Assembly (NCBI GenBank): GCA_046160245.1 | Contig: JBJXGU010000268.1 | Span: forward strand, 1 to 14,214 | Length of the DNA: 14,214 nt | Source: JAJTFW01 sp046160245 | GTDB taxonomy: Bacteria; Bacteroidota; Bacteroidia; AKYH767-A; OLB10 | Reading direction: 5' to 3' | Shown: in pieces, positions 7,067 to 13,925 of the stretch | How positions within the stretch are numbered: the stretch's first letter is position 1 | Layout: the number at the start of each line of letters is the position of its first letter | Translations under genes and position numbers: made by a program | Notes under the pieces: model-generated | Seen by the model: only the letters and a program-made list of their open reading frames with translations | What the model was told of the DNA's origin: nothing | Databases searched by the model: none

Positions 7067-7861
7067 TTAATTATTATGAATCGGAGAAACTAAATAATAG
7101 CTTGTCGTAATTAGAAAATTTCGAACAAAAGGAATCGATGAAATGAATCCAACTTGCTCTCTGGGTTTTAAACCGAATTTAGCTTCGTAGTTTGGATTAA
7201 TAAAATAGTAAAGCACTTTATCTTTTTTGTAACCTGTGTTTTTCAGAATTTTTTCGAAACGCTCAATGGTGATTCCAGTATCTTTAATTTCCATTAAGGC
7301 TTCAATCTTTGGATCGGTTTCGCCAAATGATTTTAATATAAAGCCATAAATTGGTTTTGGAAAAATATGAAAGAAAGGTAGCTTCGATAAAACTTTGCTT
7401 TCACACATCTGTTGATGACCACCAAATGGATTGTACCACGGAGGAAATCCTAAAAAGAATTTTCCACCCGGCTTCAAAAATCTTTTTACATATTCCATAA
7501 ATCTTTCTTGACCATGAATATGTTCCAACACATCTCGTGTCATGATGATATCGAACTTGCCAATATTATCTACATCATAAATATCAGAAGTGATGAATTC
7601 AATATTCGCCTTGTTGGGATCATCGGAAAAAAAAGTTTTAGCATTGGCTATTTTATCCGGCGACATATCCACTCCTAATATACGCTTGCAACCCATATCT
7701 AAAAATGGTTTTAAGTTACCACCCTCCCCGCAACCAATTTCTAAAATAGCCGTATTCTCATCAATTGTAATCATTTGATTTAGAAAAGGAAGCACGTGAT
7801 TGCTTATTGTTGATGATTGCTCTTGGAAGTACTTTTCCCGATTGATATGTCTCTCTTGCAT
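7067..7861 (-). CDS. Class I SAM-dependent methyltransferase
   Basis: A 264-residue cytoplasmic enzyme with a Rossmann-type SAM fold. Motif I is ILEIGCGEGGN (39-49). The acidic residue for the SAM ribose is D65 in GVDMSPDKI. Then come TSDIYD (91-96), RDVLEHIHG (109-117) and FLKPGG (128-133). PPWYNPFGGHQQ (140-151) is a signature of a subgroup often found near glycan or polyketide-like pathways. No pathway neighbours are present here, so the substrate cannot be given. It is flanked by 159 bases upstream and is probably a single-gene unit. Start at ATG 7861 gives the usual helical N-terminus. Confidence 0.88.
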   Translation of the reverse strand: MQERHINREKYFQEQSSTISNHVLPFLNQMITIDENTAILEIGCGEGGNLKPFLDMGCKRILGVDMSPDKIANAKTFFSDDPNKANIEFITSDIYDVDNIGKFDIIMTRDVLEHIHGQERFMEYVKRFLKPGGKFFLGFPPWYNPFGGHQQMCESKVLSKLPFFHIFPKPIYGFILKSFGETDPKIEALMEIKDTGITIERFEKILKNTGYKKDKVLYYFINPNYEAKFGLKPREQVGFISSIPFVRNFLITTSYYLVSPIHNN

Positions 7862-7902
7862 GGAGGATTAGAATTATAATGCACCTGTAAATAGTAGGAG
7901 TA

Positions 7903-7921
7903 CGAAAATACGAAATTTTCG
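7903..7921 (-). promoter_or_regulatory. Possible -7 element within a small inverted repeat upstream of the methyltransferase
   Basis: CGAAAAT (7903-7909) and ATTTTCG (7915-7921) are complementary around ACGAA. On the minus strand this includes TATTTTCG (7910-7903), one base off TAnnTTTG, about 42 bases before the ATG at 7861. The same octamer stands before the receptor gene (4622-4615). I found no convincing -33 element at the right distance. Confidence 0.25.
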
Positions 7922-8020
7922 CGGAAGCTCATTTAGAGAGGTTCTCAGGAAGGTAAAATCACATCCTTTACATTTTCGGATGACTCGTTTTGCAAAATTT
8001 AAAGTTACTACTAATGGCTA

Positions 8021-8707
8021 TTATTTAGAAAAGGACAGATTATTAAATAGAATTATCTGAAATTGACTACGCTGTGTGTTTTCTAGCATTTGAGACATGT
8101 ATCCCAGCTCAAATTTGAAATTTTTGTTAATGTAATACCCTAATCCACCATACAAACGATTCCGATCATATACAGGGGATTGACCATTAACAAATATTTC
8201 ATCATAAGCTGAAAAATAGACCGTATTGTTAACCATGGTTTTATTATTGAGCGGGATGTTCAAGGCTAAGAAATAACGAAAGCGATATAAAATATCGTCT
8301 TTCATAAACCTTTCTTCTAATCGATATCGATGTTGTAAATAGAATCGACCAAAATTTTGTCGGGTAATGAATTGTTGGAAGATGCGATGTTCTTTACTAT
8401 CCGTCTTGCTCTCTGAATTTTTTATATATTGTTCAGAATGGATGTATCCATATCCAAGCAATAAGTTGTTGTTGTTTTCGGAAAGATTGTAGCCTATGCC
8501 CGTTCTTAGCAAAAGCTGTTGTAAATCTCCTGCAAAGTTGTAATTTCTATATTGTATTTCATTGTGCCAATTTAATTTTTTAGTGAGCGCTTGATTTCCA
8601 AAATAGATAAACCAATTCCCAATATCTGATTTTTGAGCTGAGCAATTGATCGCACTTTTAAAAATGAATAAGCAGATCAGAATAGTTTTAAAGTTTTTAG
8701 AGGGCAT
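8021..8707 (-). CDS. DUF2490 outer-membrane beta-barrel protein
   Basis: A 228-residue protein from ATG 8707; a longer frame begins with TTG at 8743 but would put 12 extra residues before a good signal peptide (MPSKNFKTILICLFIF to about NCSAQ). The mature protein begins SDIGNWFIYFGNQALTKK and continues HNEIQYRNYN, LQQLLLRTGIGYNL and GYGYIHSEQY. This alternating pattern is the DUF2490 hallmark: a small outer-membrane barrel, with strands ending in aromatic residues and a C-terminal ILFNNLSF. The function of DUF2490 is not established. It has no close neighbour on either side (104 and 159 bases), so it looks like a single-gene unit. Family assignment is firm. Confidence 0.85.
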   Translation of the reverse strand: MPSKNFKTILICLFIFKSAINCSAQKSDIGNWFIYFGNQALTKKLNWHNEIQYRNYNFAGDLQQLLLRTGIGYNLSENNNNLLLGYGYIHSEQYIKNSESKTDSKEHRIFQQFITRQNFGRFYLQHRYRLEERFMKDDILYRFRYFLALNIPLNNKTMVNNTVYFSAYDEIFVNGQSPVYDRNRLYGGLGYYINKNFKFELGYMSQMLENTQRSQFQIILFNNLSFSK

Positions 8708-8811
8708 AGTTTCGAATAAAGAGAATGATGAATCGGAATGCAAAGAAAGCGATTTGTGTTATTTTTTAGCTCTTAATTTTACTAACAATACTTTATGCAA
8801 AAAGTTTCATA

Positions 8812-9405
8812 TTAAAGCTCATAGCGAACCATGGGTCGATACTTTGATGTGCGATCAACAATTTTAAAACCGGCTCGGTCAAATGATTTGTATAGACCAA
8901 TCCAAGCAAAGGAATCGGGCAACTTCTCTTGAGTAGGAATTGTTGGGTAAGCTTCAATAATTTTTATTCCGGCCGTTTTTGCATAGCGGATTAATCCTTT
9001 CAATAACGCAACAGAAATTCCTTGCCTTCTATAGTCTTTATGAATAAAAGTGCAAGGCACCGACCAAACTTTTTGATCGTCGATGGGCTTATGCACTCTC
9101 GACTTTTTTAGTTTATCAAAATCTTCTCTCGGAGCAAATGCACACCAAGCAATGGCTCTTCCTTCATGAATAGCCAATACACCTGTTGGCTGATTTGAAA
9201 ATACGAGATCCTTCATCGCTTGCATATTTCCATCATCATACTTCCCTTCCTGAAACTCACTTTTTGACAATCGATAATACATACACCAACAATTTCCACA
9301 AGCGCCATTATCACCAAATAGAGCTGAAAACTTTTCCCAATTCTTTTTAGTTAATGGCTCTATGGTAATAGCTGGAGTTGAAGTAGTGGTTTTCTTAGCA
9401 GACAT
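8812..9405 (-). CDS. GNAT-family N-acetyltransferase
   Basis: A 197-residue cytoplasmic protein with the GNAT fold. Motif A, which binds the acetyl-CoA pyrophosphate, is FIHKDYRRQGISVALLKGL (120-138), with the Q/RxxGxA-like RRQGIS. The segment GVLAIHEGRAIAWCAFAPRED (75-95) is strands 2-4. EAYP (151-154) and LYKSFDRAGFKIVDR (171-185) close the fold. A cysteine-rich CGNCWCMYYR (36-45) near the N-terminus is a recurring feature of one GNAT subgroup and may be structural or bind a metal. Acceptor unknown. It lies between a strong terminator (9454-9499) and a 104-base gap, so it is probably a single-gene unit. Confidence 0.88.
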   Translation of the reverse strand: MSAKKTTTSTPAITIEPLTKKNWEKFSALFGDNGACGNCWCMYYRLSKSEFQEGKYDDGNMQAMKDLVFSNQPTGVLAIHEGRAIAWCAFAPREDFDKLKKSRVHKPIDDQKVWSVPCTFIHKDYRRQGISVALLKGLIRYAKTAGIKIIEAYPTIPTQEKLPDSFAWIGLYKSFDRAGFKIVDRTSKYRPMVRYEL

Positions 9406-9429
9406 CTTTTTTATGAGAGAAGCTAAATG

Positions 9430-9437
9430 TAAAGGTA
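9430..9437 (-). promoter_or_regulatory. Possible -7 element of the GNAT gene
   Basis: TACCTTTA on the minus strand (9437-9430) is one base off TAnnTTTG and lies 24 bases before the ATG at 9405. The nearest TTTG upstream (9456-9453) is only 15 bases away, shorter than the usual 19-21, so the promoter is tentative. Confidence 0.35.
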
Positions 9438-9453
9438 TATAATGTAATGAAAC

Positions 9454-9499
9454 AAAAAAGCCGCATTCATCTTTAATAAAAGAAGATGAACACAGCTTT
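9454..9499 (-). terminator. Strong intrinsic terminator of the ECF-MbnP-MbnH-YHYH operon
   Basis: On the minus strand the arms at 9499-9483 and 9473-9457 pair over 17 positions around a 9-base loop. They include the perfect core TTCATCTT/AAGATGAA and three G-U wobbles in the lower stem, and six T follow at 9459-9454. The plus-strand RNA would have A-C mismatches at those wobble positions, so the structure is built for minus-strand transcripts. It begins 24 bases after the stop of the YHYH gene at 9524. Confidence 0.88.
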
Positions 9500-9523
9500 A
9501 TAAGAGTTGTTTTGGCTTTTCTC

Positions 9524-10900
9524 TTATTTCGTAACTACCACTTTTTTTGTGGTGATTCCTGTCGTGTTTGAAATTTTCAGAATATAACTGCCTGCATAAT
9601 ATGTTTTCGTATCAAAAAATCCAATCGTGGCTCCTGGATACACTACCGTTTTATCAATGAGTTTCCCATTGAGGTCGTATAAGGCTAATTCAGTGTCTTC
9701 GCGATTTAAATCCAGCAATTGAACTACCAATAATTCGCTGGCAGGATTTGGAAATACATTTATATTTATTTCTGCGCTTGCTTGTTCAATGATTGAGGAG
9801 GGGCTGGGTACGTAAGTAGTAGTTCCGGCAGGGACAGTTGTAACTTTTGCAGCTACTAGTGTTCCATAAAATGTAGGTCCCACAACATAAGGATACGCAG
9901 AATTCCAGTTGGCATCGACAGTAGCAAAGTAACAATAGATTCCATTTGGATATTCCGGAGTCACACAAAACCGACCATTGTGTTCGTCTAAATAATCGGG
10001 AGTCGCAGTTGTGGTTGGAATGTATTCATAGTCTTCTCTAAAGTAACCTAAAGGATACGTGGTACTCACCACCGGGCCTGCAGTAACGGCACCTCCCGTC
10101 GGACTTGTTGTACGCGTAGTAATATTTCTTAATTGGTAACTCGATTTGATTCTAACAATAGGTCCACTGCCATTTGCATTTTGATAACCATAAGCACCAT
10201 AAATGGGAAAGCCATCATAAGCGAAACCAATGAGTGGAGAATGTGTAGTGCTATCGATAACATAAAGCCCATCTGCATTGTATAAATTGCAAACAGTAGA
10301 AATTACTAACAAGTCAAGATTGAAGGCGCTTGGATTTTGATGATGATGATAATTTCCCATCGCTGGATGTGCTTTAGCACAATCAAAGCCTCCTTTTTCT
10401 GCAACAATGGCATCACGATTCCATGCTTGCGTTGCTCCCATTCCTCCTGGACAAGGTGGATTTCCAGGTCCTCCGCAAAGTGCATTCGTAGTTGCATTCC
10501 ATGCTACACCGTCTCTATAATCAAATAACGCAACACCATTTATGAAAAGACCAATATTTCCAGGAGTAGTGGTAACAGCATTCCCCGTATTTTGAACCGG
10601 TGTTAATGGGAAACGAAAAATCGCATTTTGATTCGTAGCAAGAGATGGATTACCATCTAAGAAAGGACCGGTTACATAACTGGGTAATCCGGTTGTGCGG
10701 ATATAAACATTAGTGGTATTGTATTGTACCATCTGCACATTAACTAAAGCGGCGTCATTGATGGGCGTTGAATTTCCGGCAACATAATGTCGAGCGGTAA
10801 TGGTATTGTTTTGCAACCACGATAAGATGACTGGATTGGTTTGGGCTTGCAGGAAACAATGACTGAACGCAAAGAGAAGGAATACAATTGCTTTTTTCAT
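9524..10900 (-). CDS. YHYH-family protein with T9SS type A sorting domain
   Basis: A 458-residue exported protein. Signal peptide 1-20 (ending LQAQ). The YHYH domain covers roughly 25-350. Its landmarks are an early hydrophobic stretch GLFINGVALFDYRDG (117-131), the namesake motif GNYHHHQNP (182-190), YDGFPIYGAYGY (228-239), and DEHNGRF plus YPNGIYCYFATVD (305-329). The His cluster reads YHHH instead of YHYH. Residues about 382-458 are a T9SS type A sorting domain (VFPNPASELL, LYDLNGKLI, GSYILKIS), so the protein should reach the cell surface. The biochemical role of YHYH proteins is not established as far as I know. Here it is the last gene of the operon, 44 bases after the MbnH-type enzyme and just before the terminator. 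A metal-binding surface partner of MbnP/MbnH is inference from the His/Cys-rich motifs and context. Confidence 0.88.
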   Translation of the reverse strand: MKKAIVFLLFAFSHCFLQAQTNPVILSWLQNNTITARHYVAGNSTPINDAALVNVQMVQYNTTNVYIRTTGLPSYVTGPFLDGNPSLATNQNAIFRFPLTPVQNTGNAVTTTPGNIGLFINGVALFDYRDGVAWNATTNALCGGPGNPPCPGGMGATQAWNRDAIVAEKGGFDCAKAHPAMGNYHHHQNPSAFNLDLLVISTVCNLYNADGLYVIDSTTHSPLIGFAYDGFPIYGAYGYQNANGSGPIVRIKSSYQLRNITTRTTSPTGGAVTAGPVVSTTYPLGYFREDYEYIPTTTATPDYLDEHNGRFCVTPEYPNGIYCYFATVDANWNSAYPYVVGPTFYGTLVAAKVTTVPAGTTTYVPSPSSIIEQASAEININVFPNPASELLVVQLLDLNREDTELALYDLNGKLIDKTVVYPGATIGFFDTKTYYAGSYILKISNTTGITTKKVVVTK

Positions 10901-10944
10901 TTTGTTTATTTTAGGGTATAGTAACTTTAGTCGTTTAATTTGGA

Positions 10945-11970
10945 TTAATCCTTCGCGATAGAGGAAATAATTTCTTTGGGATAAGTATGATTGGAATTAA
11001 ATACAAACTCTTTGTCACTTAAAGTTAATAGAAAGCTGATGAGATCTACTTTTTCATTTTCAGTGATTTTGATTTTCTCTTTTAACTCAGGCGCTAATGT
11101 TTTTGATTGAATAATTCCAGTGGTATAATGATTCAATACTTCCGATAATTTCTTAAATCGACCATCGTGCATGTAGGGGAAAGTATATTCAATGTTTCGA
11201 AGTGTAGGAATTTTGAATTGGAAGGCATCCATGGAATCCAATGTAATATTCATTCTTCCTCTATCATTCAATACCGAGTTTTCAGACAATCCGTTATTTG
11301 CAAATTCATCATTGGTAAACAAGGGTTCACGATGGCAGGACGAACAGTTTTTTTGAAAAAGGGCATATCCGTTTTTTTCTTGAAGAGAAAATTTTTCATC
11401 ACCTCTTATTACTTTATCGTATTTTGAATTGGCGCTTACTAAGGTGAGTAAAAATTGACTGATCGCTTTTAACGTTTTTTCACCAGTCGGAATACTATCA
11501 CCATAAGCATGAAAATAAAGTTGACGATATTTTTTAGAAGCTTGGAGTTTGGTAACCACATTTTTTATGGAGCTGCCCATCTCCAAGGGATGAGTGATAG
11601 GAGCCAGCGCTTGCATATCTAAATTGTTGATGGCGCCGTCCCACATAAATGATTTTTTCCAAGCCAGGTTCATCAATGCAGGCGAGTTTCTGGTGCCGAT
11701 GCTATCGTAAATACCGTGACTCAACGCATGATCAATATGTGTAAAGGCACTGTATGGTGAATGACAACTTTCACAGGAGATGGAATTGTTTTCAGATAAA
11801 ATAGGATCATAAAACAAGACTCTGCCTAAATTCACTTTGTTTTTTTCGATTGGATTTTTAGAAAAATTATAGACCGGTTTTGGCCAAGATGGTGGATACA
11901 AAAAATTGGTATCGTGGCGTGTAAATGCCGTGATCAGTAGCAGGAGCAATATGGAAAGATACTTAGTCAT
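10945..11970 (-). CDS. MauG/MbnH-type di-heme cytochrome c peroxidase-family enzyme
   Basis: A 341-residue periplasmic protein with an N-terminal hydrophobic signal segment (4-16). It has two heme-c attachment sites: CESCH (C66, C69, H70) and CSSCH (C209, C212, H213). Other family landmarks are NLGRVLFYDPILS (47-59), RNSPALMNLAW (94-104), PLEMGSS (128-134), PTLRNIEYTFPYMHDGRF (255-272) and LSEVLNHYTTG (275-285). In classical peroxidases the last segment carries the Met ligand of the high-potential heme. Here Y282 falls at that place, as in MauG. The start overlaps the end of the MbnP gene by 8 bp, so the two are translated together. MbnH enzymes oxidise a Trp of their partner MbnP to kynurenine; that reaction is inferred here. 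A generic peroxidase is the alternative. Confidence 0.88.
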   Translation of the reverse strand: MTKYLSILLLLLITAFTRHDTNFLYPPSWPKPVYNFSKNPIEKNKVNLGRVLFYDPILSENNSISCESCHSPYSAFTHIDHALSHGIYDSIGTRNSPALMNLAWKKSFMWDGAINNLDMQALAPITHPLEMGSSIKNVVTKLQASKKYRQLYFHAYGDSIPTGEKTLKAISQFLLTLVSANSKYDKVIRGDEKFSLQEKNGYALFQKNCSSCHREPLFTNDEFANNGLSENSVLNDRGRMNITLDSMDAFQFKIPTLRNIEYTFPYMHDGRFKKLSEVLNHYTTGIIQSKTLAPELKEKIKITENEKVDLISFLLTLSDKEFVFNSNHTYPKEIISSIAKD

Positions 11971-12646
11971 TCTTTTTCACCTTAAAATTTTTAGCTACCA
12001 GTTCGGAAAGCTCCACTGCTTTTTGTGAAGGCGACATGATTTGATGAAGTGTTGAGAAGTCGATGGTGCGAAGAAAGGGATCAATGTTTAGTACTAAATT
12101 AATTTGATCGTCGGCTACATTAAGTTGCACTTGTTGCAGACAATTAAAAGGCTGTTGATAGCCACCCAGATGAAACTGAAATTCGGTTGATGCAGCTTCA
12201 CTTTTATTGGCATGACCTTCCATCTTAAAATTAATATAACCACTTTGCCAGGTCCAATACATACCATGGGTGGGATCTAAATCTCCGCCCAGCGCTCCCG
12301 AAACATTCGTTAAACTGTCGATGCCCAAATAGAATCGAATGGAGTTGTGAGTAATAGTCCGAAAAGTTTTAATGGAGAGGGAAGTAGATGCAGGCAGTGA
12401 AAAATCGATGAGATGATAGCTGTTTAATTCAGTAAATACAATTTCATCGTTCTTAAGAAATTGGACATTGGAAATATAAAATTTAAGTTGGTTAATTTGA
12501 AGTGAATCCTTTTCGTTATTTATAAAAGCACTATTTAAACGAATTTCTTTTCCTCCCATTACTGCGCTGAAAGAAATATTTACGCGTTGCGCAACACCAA
12601 TGTTGTGTGAAAATAATAAATAAAGGAGGAAACCGTATTTCATCAT
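11963..12646 (-). CDS. MbnP-family periplasmic protein
   Basis: A 227-residue exported protein with a signal peptide (about 1-20, ending GVAQ). Family landmarks in order: INQLKFYISNVQF (51-63), SYHLIDF (76-82), IRFYLGIDS (103-111), GDLDPTHGMYWTWQSGYINF (121-140), KMEGH (141-145) and FQFHLGGY (156-163). These match MbnP, first noted in methanobactin operons and linked to copper handling; no methanobactin gene is seen here. W131 and W133 in the MYWTWQSGY motif are the candidate sites for oxidation by the di-heme enzyme encoded next, whose start overlaps this stop by 8 bp. The start ATG-ATG overlaps the ancestral TGA of the upstream sensor gene (ATGA). H159 and the single C169 are possible metal ligands. 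Family is confident; copper binding is inference. Confidence 0.88.
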   Translation of the reverse strand: MMKYGFLLYLLFSHNIGVAQRVNISFSAVMGGKEIRLNSAFINNEKDSLQINQLKFYISNVQFLKNDEIVFTELNSYHLIDFSLPASTSLSIKTFRTITHNSIRFYLGIDSLTNVSGALGGDLDPTHGMYWTWQSGYINFKMEGHANKSEAASTEFQFHLGGYQQPFNCLQQVQLNVADDQINLVLNIDPFLRTIDFSTLHQIMSPSQKAVELSELVAKNFKVKKND

Positions 12647-13100
12647 TTATGAGGAGGAGGTTTTCTATGCTAGAGAAAAGTTGCGCTATTTCATTTACCA
12701 ATTCTGCATAATATTTCTCTTGATCATCGTTACACAAACGATGAATATCATCGAAGTGGCGATAGTGTATGTTTTCAATTTCAATTTGCACCGATCCAAT
12801 TCTATTTTGTAAGGAATCAATGGTGGATGAATTGTTTTCTTCCAACAGTTGTAAATAGAGTATGTTTTTTAATGCGATCATCTCCTTTTCTTTTTGCTTA
12901 ATTTTAGCTCGGTGTTGGGTGATGAACTGGTCGTATTTAAGAATTTGGTTACGATCAAAATGTAATCGTTCGATAATGATGTTTCTTGGCCCTTCCCGTT
13001 TTGGATGCTTTGGTTTTTGTAAGAAGATAAAGGAAACCAATGCAATATTCGTGAGCAAGAGCACCACAGCGATGATGCGTATCAGTTTGTTCTTGTTCAT
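12531..13100 (-). CDS. Spy/CnrX-like periplasmic metal-sensor protein, probably frameshifted at its C-terminus
   Basis: The frame encodes 189 residues. There is a single N-terminal TM anchor (8-27), a basic linker (KPKHPKREGPRN, 29-40) and a long helical hairpin (41-142). Its segments IIIERLHFDRNQILKYD, HRAKIKQKEKEMIALKN, IENIHYRHFDDIHRLC and EIAQLF match the heavy-metal-resistance family (CnrX, Spy and CpxP relatives) as seen in Bacteroidota. After S143 the sequence stops resembling the family, runs on for 46 residues and overlaps MbnP by 116 bases. In the adjacent frame the DNA encodes HRKPPPHK then TGA, a fitting Pro/His tail. A one-base deletion near 12668-12672 is the simplest reading. 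Its start overlaps the upstream stop (ATGA, 13100-13097). A role as sensor for the sigma/anti-sigma pair is inferred from CnrYXH. Confidence 0.8.
   Translation of the reverse strand: MNKNKLIRIIAVVLLLTNIALVSFIFLQKPKHPKREGPRNIIIERLHFDRNQILKYDQFITQHRAKIKQKEKEMIALKNILYLQLLEENNSSTIDSLQNRIGSVQIEIENIHYRHFDDIHRLCNDDQEKYYAELVNEIAQLFSSIENLLLINDEIRFPPLFIIFTQHWCCATRKYFFQRSNGRKRNSFK
12643..12674 (-). other. Frameshift site and lost C-terminal tail of the sensor gene
   Basis: The sensor frame reads TCT AGC ATA (12674-12666; S143, S144, I145). In the neighbouring frame the codons from 12669 give HRKPPPHK and a TGA at 12645-12643, which forms ATGA with the MbnP start at 12646. An in-frame TAG at 12672-12670 of that frame pins the change to a few bases. 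One extra base there would give LFS-x-HRKPPPHK. No X-XXY-YYZ slippery site is present, so programmed frameshifting is unlikely. Confidence 0.72.
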
Positions 13101-13372
13101 GGATAAAGGGAGTTATTATTTTGTATTTGTAGCGTCTGCAAAAGATTGTTTTTTTCTTTAGGCAACCATGACGACTGAGTCAAAATAAATACATTGAGAA
13201 GTACTATCATGCTTGTGGAGGTAATGAGCGCCCACCCCATTTTTTTGGAAACAGTATTTTCGCGAATGAAGAGTATTTTCTGTTCTATTTTGGAAAAGAG
13301 AAAAGGGGAAGCTTCCACCTTTTCAACCGCGTTGAGCGGATCTAGGAAATCATTTAGATTGTTTTGTGACAT
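13097..13372 (-). CDS. Small single-TM protein, probable anti-sigma factor
   Basis: A 91-residue protein with a polar N-terminal half, one TM helix (about 45-65, WALITSTSMIVLLNVFILT) and a short C-terminal tail. The pre-TM segment VEKVEASPFLFSKIEQKI (17-34) is a pattern I recall from small proteins encoded between ECF sigma and Spy-like genes in Bacteroidota. The order is sigma, then this gene (25 bases later), then the sensor (ATGA overlap). That is the layout expected for a CnrY-type membrane anti-sigma: the cytoplasmic N-terminus holds the sigma factor and the anchor contacts the periplasmic sensor. No zinc-binding HxxxCxxC motif is present, so it would be a non-ZAS type. Function is inferred mainly from context. 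Confidence 0.72.
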   Translation of the reverse strand: MSQNNLNDFLDPLNAVEKVEASPFLFSKIEQKILFIRENTVSKKMGWALITSTSMIVLLNVFILTQSSWLPKEKNNLLQTLQIQNNNSLYP

Positions 13373-13397
13373 GATACTTTGGGGTTAGACGTCGTAA

Positions 13398-13925
13398 CTA
13401 TTGTTTTCCTTCGTTTAATTTTAATTTTTTTTGGAGTCCAGTTTTCGCCCTTTGGATGAGTGATTCCACTGCTTTTGGACTTAAATTCATGATTTCAGCG
13501 ATTTCTTGTTGACTTTTTGAGTCCAATTTGCTCAAGATGAGTGCTGTTTTCTGATTAGGAGGAAGTTGGTTTATTAAGTCATAGAGGTGCTGGAGTTTCT
13601 CCTTTTGCTCCAATAAAACTCCAGGGTGGTTAAAATGACTGGTTTCTTTATGCGCCTCACTTCCATCCCCAAAGAAAAGAGAAGTTAAGATGGCAAATCG
13701 TCTCTTTCGATTCTTTGATCGAATGAAGTCCAACGATTTATTAATAGTTATGCGATAAATCCAGGTAGAGATTTTACTTTGCTCTTTAAAATTATGGATG
13801 GATTGATGTATGGCAACAAAAACATCTTGTGTGATTTCTTCCGCGTCCTCTTTGTTTTGAACATACTGCAGCGATAAGTTATAAACCAACTTACCATATG
13901 TTGTATAAAGCTCCTGTAACGACAT
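13398..13925 (-). CDS. ECF-type RNA polymerase sigma-70 factor
   Basis: 175 residues from ATG 13925; an in-frame TTG at 13931 would add two residues. Region 2 (about 4-72) includes NKEDAEEITQDVFVAIHQ and SKISTWIYRITINKSLDFIR, the core-binding and -10-recognition helices. A variable linker (73-110) follows. Region 4 (about 113-168) has INQLPPNQKTALILSKLDSK, then the helix-turn-helix QQEIAEIMNLSPKAVESLIQRAKTGLQKKL. Length and two-domain layout are normal for ECF factors. It is the first gene of the metal-sensor/MbnP/MbnH/YHYH operon and probably activates it, being held by the small TM protein encoded next. No SnoaL or other C-terminal fusion is present. Confidence 0.92.
   Translation of the reverse strand: MSLQELYTTYGKLVYNLSLQYVQNKEDAEEITQDVFVAIHQSIHNFKEQSKISTWIYRITINKSLDFIRSKNRKRRFAILTSLFFGDGSEAHKETSHFNHPGVLLEQKEKLQHLYDLINQLPPNQKTALILSKLDSKSQQEIAEIMNLSPKAVESLIQRAKTGLQKKLKLNEGKQ

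Noticed and set aside
7962..7982. CATCC/GGATG hairpin after the DUF2490 gene as terminator
   Set aside because: It has only 5 bp with an 11-base loop, lies about 40 bases from the stop codon, and lacks a T tract on the minus strand.
12660..12674. Programmed -1 ribosomal frameshift as explanation for the sensor tail
   Set aside because: No slippery heptamer or following stem-loop is visible, and an in-frame TAG stands just before the tail. A simple one-base deletion or sequencing error explains it better.
12862..13161. Plus-strand 99-codon open frame antisense to the sensor and anti-sigma genes
   Set aside because: It is the mirror of two well-supported minus-strand genes, its protein has no recognisable domain, and it has no promoter or neighbour support.
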